From Sporisorium sorghi (lineage: Eukaryota; Basidiomycota; Ustilaginomycetes; Ustilaginales; Ustilaginaceae), in the NCBI GenBank assembly GCA_023212695.1, contig JALCCG010000006.1:124001-188000 (forward strand): a stretch of DNA of 64,000 nt. Direction: 5' to 3'. Below are positions 62,694 to 64,000 of the stretch, in pieces. Below the pieces are notes generated by a model. That model saw only the letters and a list, made by a program, of their open reading frames with translations. It had not been told where the DNA came from and did no database searches. The position numbers were made by a program, and so were the translations under genes. The first letter of the stretch is position 1. Each line of letters begins with the position of its first letter.

Positions 62694-64000
62694 TTACACT
62701 TGCTGAACCTTAATGAGATTTGTGTTGCCGGATTGACCGATCGGCACACCGGCCGACAATACAATAATGTCGCCTTTTTCGATGTAGCCTGTCTTGATTG
62801 CATTGCGGGTAGCGGATTCGAACATTTCGTCCGTAGTTGTAACCTTGTCGCCTTTGACCGGAATGACGCCGGAGAGCAAGCAGATTTTAGCCAACACTTC
62901 TTCATGCTGCGTAACGGCAATAATCGGTGCCTGCGGCCGATATTTCGATATCATTCGCGCGGTAAATCCGCTCTCTGTTGCCGTAATGATGGCTTTGGCA
63001 TTCAGGACGAGGGAAGAGCTGACAGCCCCTTGACTGATGACTTCGGTAATATCCGCCACTTGTTGTCTGGATTTGAATGCAAACTGCTCCTTGTAGTCGA
63101 TCATCGTCTCGGCACGGCGGGCAACTGCAGCCATCGTGCGCACAGACTCAACCGGATACTTGCCTGCGGCAGATTCTCCGGACAGCATGACAACGTCGGC
63201 ACCTTGAATCACCGCGTTAGCCACGTCACTCACCTCGGAGCGGGTTGGTCGTGGATTAACCTGCATCGATTCCAGCATATGGGTTGCCACGATAACCGGC
63301 TTACCGGCGAGGTTGCATTTATCAATCATTTCTTTTTGCATCATAGGTACCTCTTCGATTGGTACTTCTACGCCGAGGTCTCCGCGGGCGACCATGATTC
63401 CGTCTGAAGCTTCGATGATGTCATCCAGGTTCTCCATGCCTTCACCGTTCTCGATTTTGGAGATGATTAACACATGCTCTGCACCGCGTTCCTTCAGGAT
63501 GCTGCGGATTTCACGGATGTTATCGCCACTGCGCACGAATGAAGCGGCGATGATCTCGACGCCATTCTCCAGACCAAAGCTGATATGCATGATATCCCGT
63601 TCCGTCACACCAGGCAGCGTCGTCTTGATTCCTGGCAGGTTGACGCCTTTGCGCGGTTTGAGAGTACCGCCGCTAATGATTTTGCAATGAATATCCTTGC
63701 CGTCAACATGAAGTACGTTCAGGTCCACAAGCCCGTCATCAATCAGTATACGGTCACCGGGTTTAACCACTAGATGCAGTTCGGCATAATTGACCGAGAT
63801 GCGTTGTGCGTCCCCCAGAATTTCCTCTGTTGTCAGGATCAGCTCCTGACCTGCCTGCAGAAGGCAGGAAGCCTCCTTGAGCTTGCCGATACGCACCTCG
63901 GGGCCTTTAATGTCCATCATGATGGGCACATACGTATTCAATTCGGCAGCTGTCCGGCGAATATTCCGGATACGGGTTGCATGATCCTCCAGCTCTCCAT
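62694..64000 (-). CDS. pyk: pyruvate kinase, 5' end outside window
   Basis: About 434 residues of a pyruvate kinase; the first 35-40 residues lie beyond the right edge (the frame is open to 63998). Visible parts are HATRIRNIRR, MMDIKGPEVR, SFVRSGDNI, the catalytic KIENGEGMENLDDIIEASDG, IMVARGDLGVEVP, and the signature near VNPRPTRSEVSDVANAVIQG. Some bases of the active-site text deviate from the usual form (ATHMLES for ATQMLES, GADVVMLSGESAAG for GTDAVMLSGETAAG), which suggests a paralogue rather than the main glycolytic enzyme. The protein lacks the extra C-terminal phosphotransfer domain of Bacillus enzymes. Confidence 0.92.
   Translation of the reverse strand, partial: GELEDHATRIRNIRRTAAELNTYVPIMMDIKGPEVRIGKLKEASCLLQAGQELILTTEEILGDAQRISVNYAELHLVVKPGDRILIDDGLVDLNVLHVDGKDIHCKIISGGTLKPRKGVNLPGIKTTLPGVTERDIMHISFGLENGVEIIAASFVRSGDNIREIRSILKERGAEHVLIISKIENGEGMENLDDIIEASDGIMVARGDLGVEVPIEEVPMMQKEMIDKCNLAGKPVIVATHMLESMQVNPRPTRSEVSDVANAVIQGADVVMLSGESAAGKYPVESVRTMAAVARRAETMIDYKEQFAFKSRQQVADITEVISQGAVSSSLVLNAKAIITATESGFTARMISKYRPQAPIIAVTQHEEVLAKICLLSGVIPVKGDKVTTTDEMFESATRNAIKTGYIEKGDIIVLSAGVPIGQSGNTNLIKVQQV

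Noticed and set aside
1..64000. tRNA, rRNA genes, complete insertion sequences or prophage
   Set aside because: No cloverleaf, rRNA core sequence, transposase or phage structural gene was recognised in the window by reading; a tRNAscan or ISfinder search would be decisive.

Overview
The window looks like a chromosomal segment of a Paenibacillus-type Bacillota genome, in a draft assembly with one N gap at 45973-46067. Supporting signs are strong AGGAGG-type ribosome binding sites, frequent GTG/TTG starts, copper-amine-oxidase-like stalk domains, WXG100 effector genes, a PucR-type regulator, a thiamine operon behind a TPP riboswitch and a complete type I-C CRISPR-Cas locus. The genus is inferred from gene content only.

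Left part (1-32 kb): the end of an ABC export operon, a Gfo/Idh/MocA oxidoreductase, then an AT-rich accessory stretch (a sodC remnant, a small Cys-rich peptide with a two-helix partner, a MazG-like protein, XRE, HEPN-like and SUKH genes, and a secreted metzincin with its partner). A lipoprotein-SodC gene pair occurs twice (9.1-10.1 kb decayed, 15.6-17.1 kb intact), with a third sodC scrap at 4.0 kb. Between the copies lie an EamA transporter with a structured leader and a purine pair (guanine deaminase and NCS2 permease). After them come a MazEF pair, a WXG100 effector with an immunity candidate, a frameshifted pucR and a truncated allH-like gene. Then follow housekeeping-type genes: radical SAM/SPASM, DEAD-box helicase, methyltransferase, MBL hydrolase, phosphatase, ArsR-DUF2087 and SEC-C protein.

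Middle part (33-44 kb): a triplicated non-coding repeat of about 400-450 bp holding a CCATAA microsatellite, then TPP riboswitch-tenA-thiM-thiD-thiE. ThiD carries an unusual His/Asp/Glu-rich insertion of about 130 residues. Next are a sodium:dicarboxylate-type symporter with a compact structured leader, a second WXG100 effector and immunity pair, and an XRE regulator. The section ends with a TPR/HTH receptor overlapping a 40-residue secreted peptide gene, a peptide quorum-sensing cassette of the type called AloR-AloP in Paenibacillus polymyxa, about 400 bp upstream of the CRISPR locus.

Right part (44.6-64 kb): two CRISPR arrays, each with 39 repeats (one inferred inside the N gap), flank the operon cas3-cas5c-cas8c-cas7c-cas4-cas1-cas2. 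Both arrays have a leader that starts with the same GTGCGAA...TTCGCAC hairpin about 170 bp before the first repeat. The two repeat types differ only in the hairpin loop, and each array carries a repeat of the other type at its distal end. Beyond the arrays are an envelope coiled-coil protein, a cyclic-nucleotide-binding/PrsW/zinc-ribbon fusion, a yellow/royal-jelly family protein and a pyruvate kinase cut by the window edge.

The CRISPR locus, quorum-sensing cassette, two T7SS-type effectors, mazEF and the decayed duplicates make this a defence- and competition-rich region. Several frameshifts (pucR, the P-loop kinase, a lipoprotein) may be real decay or assembly error.
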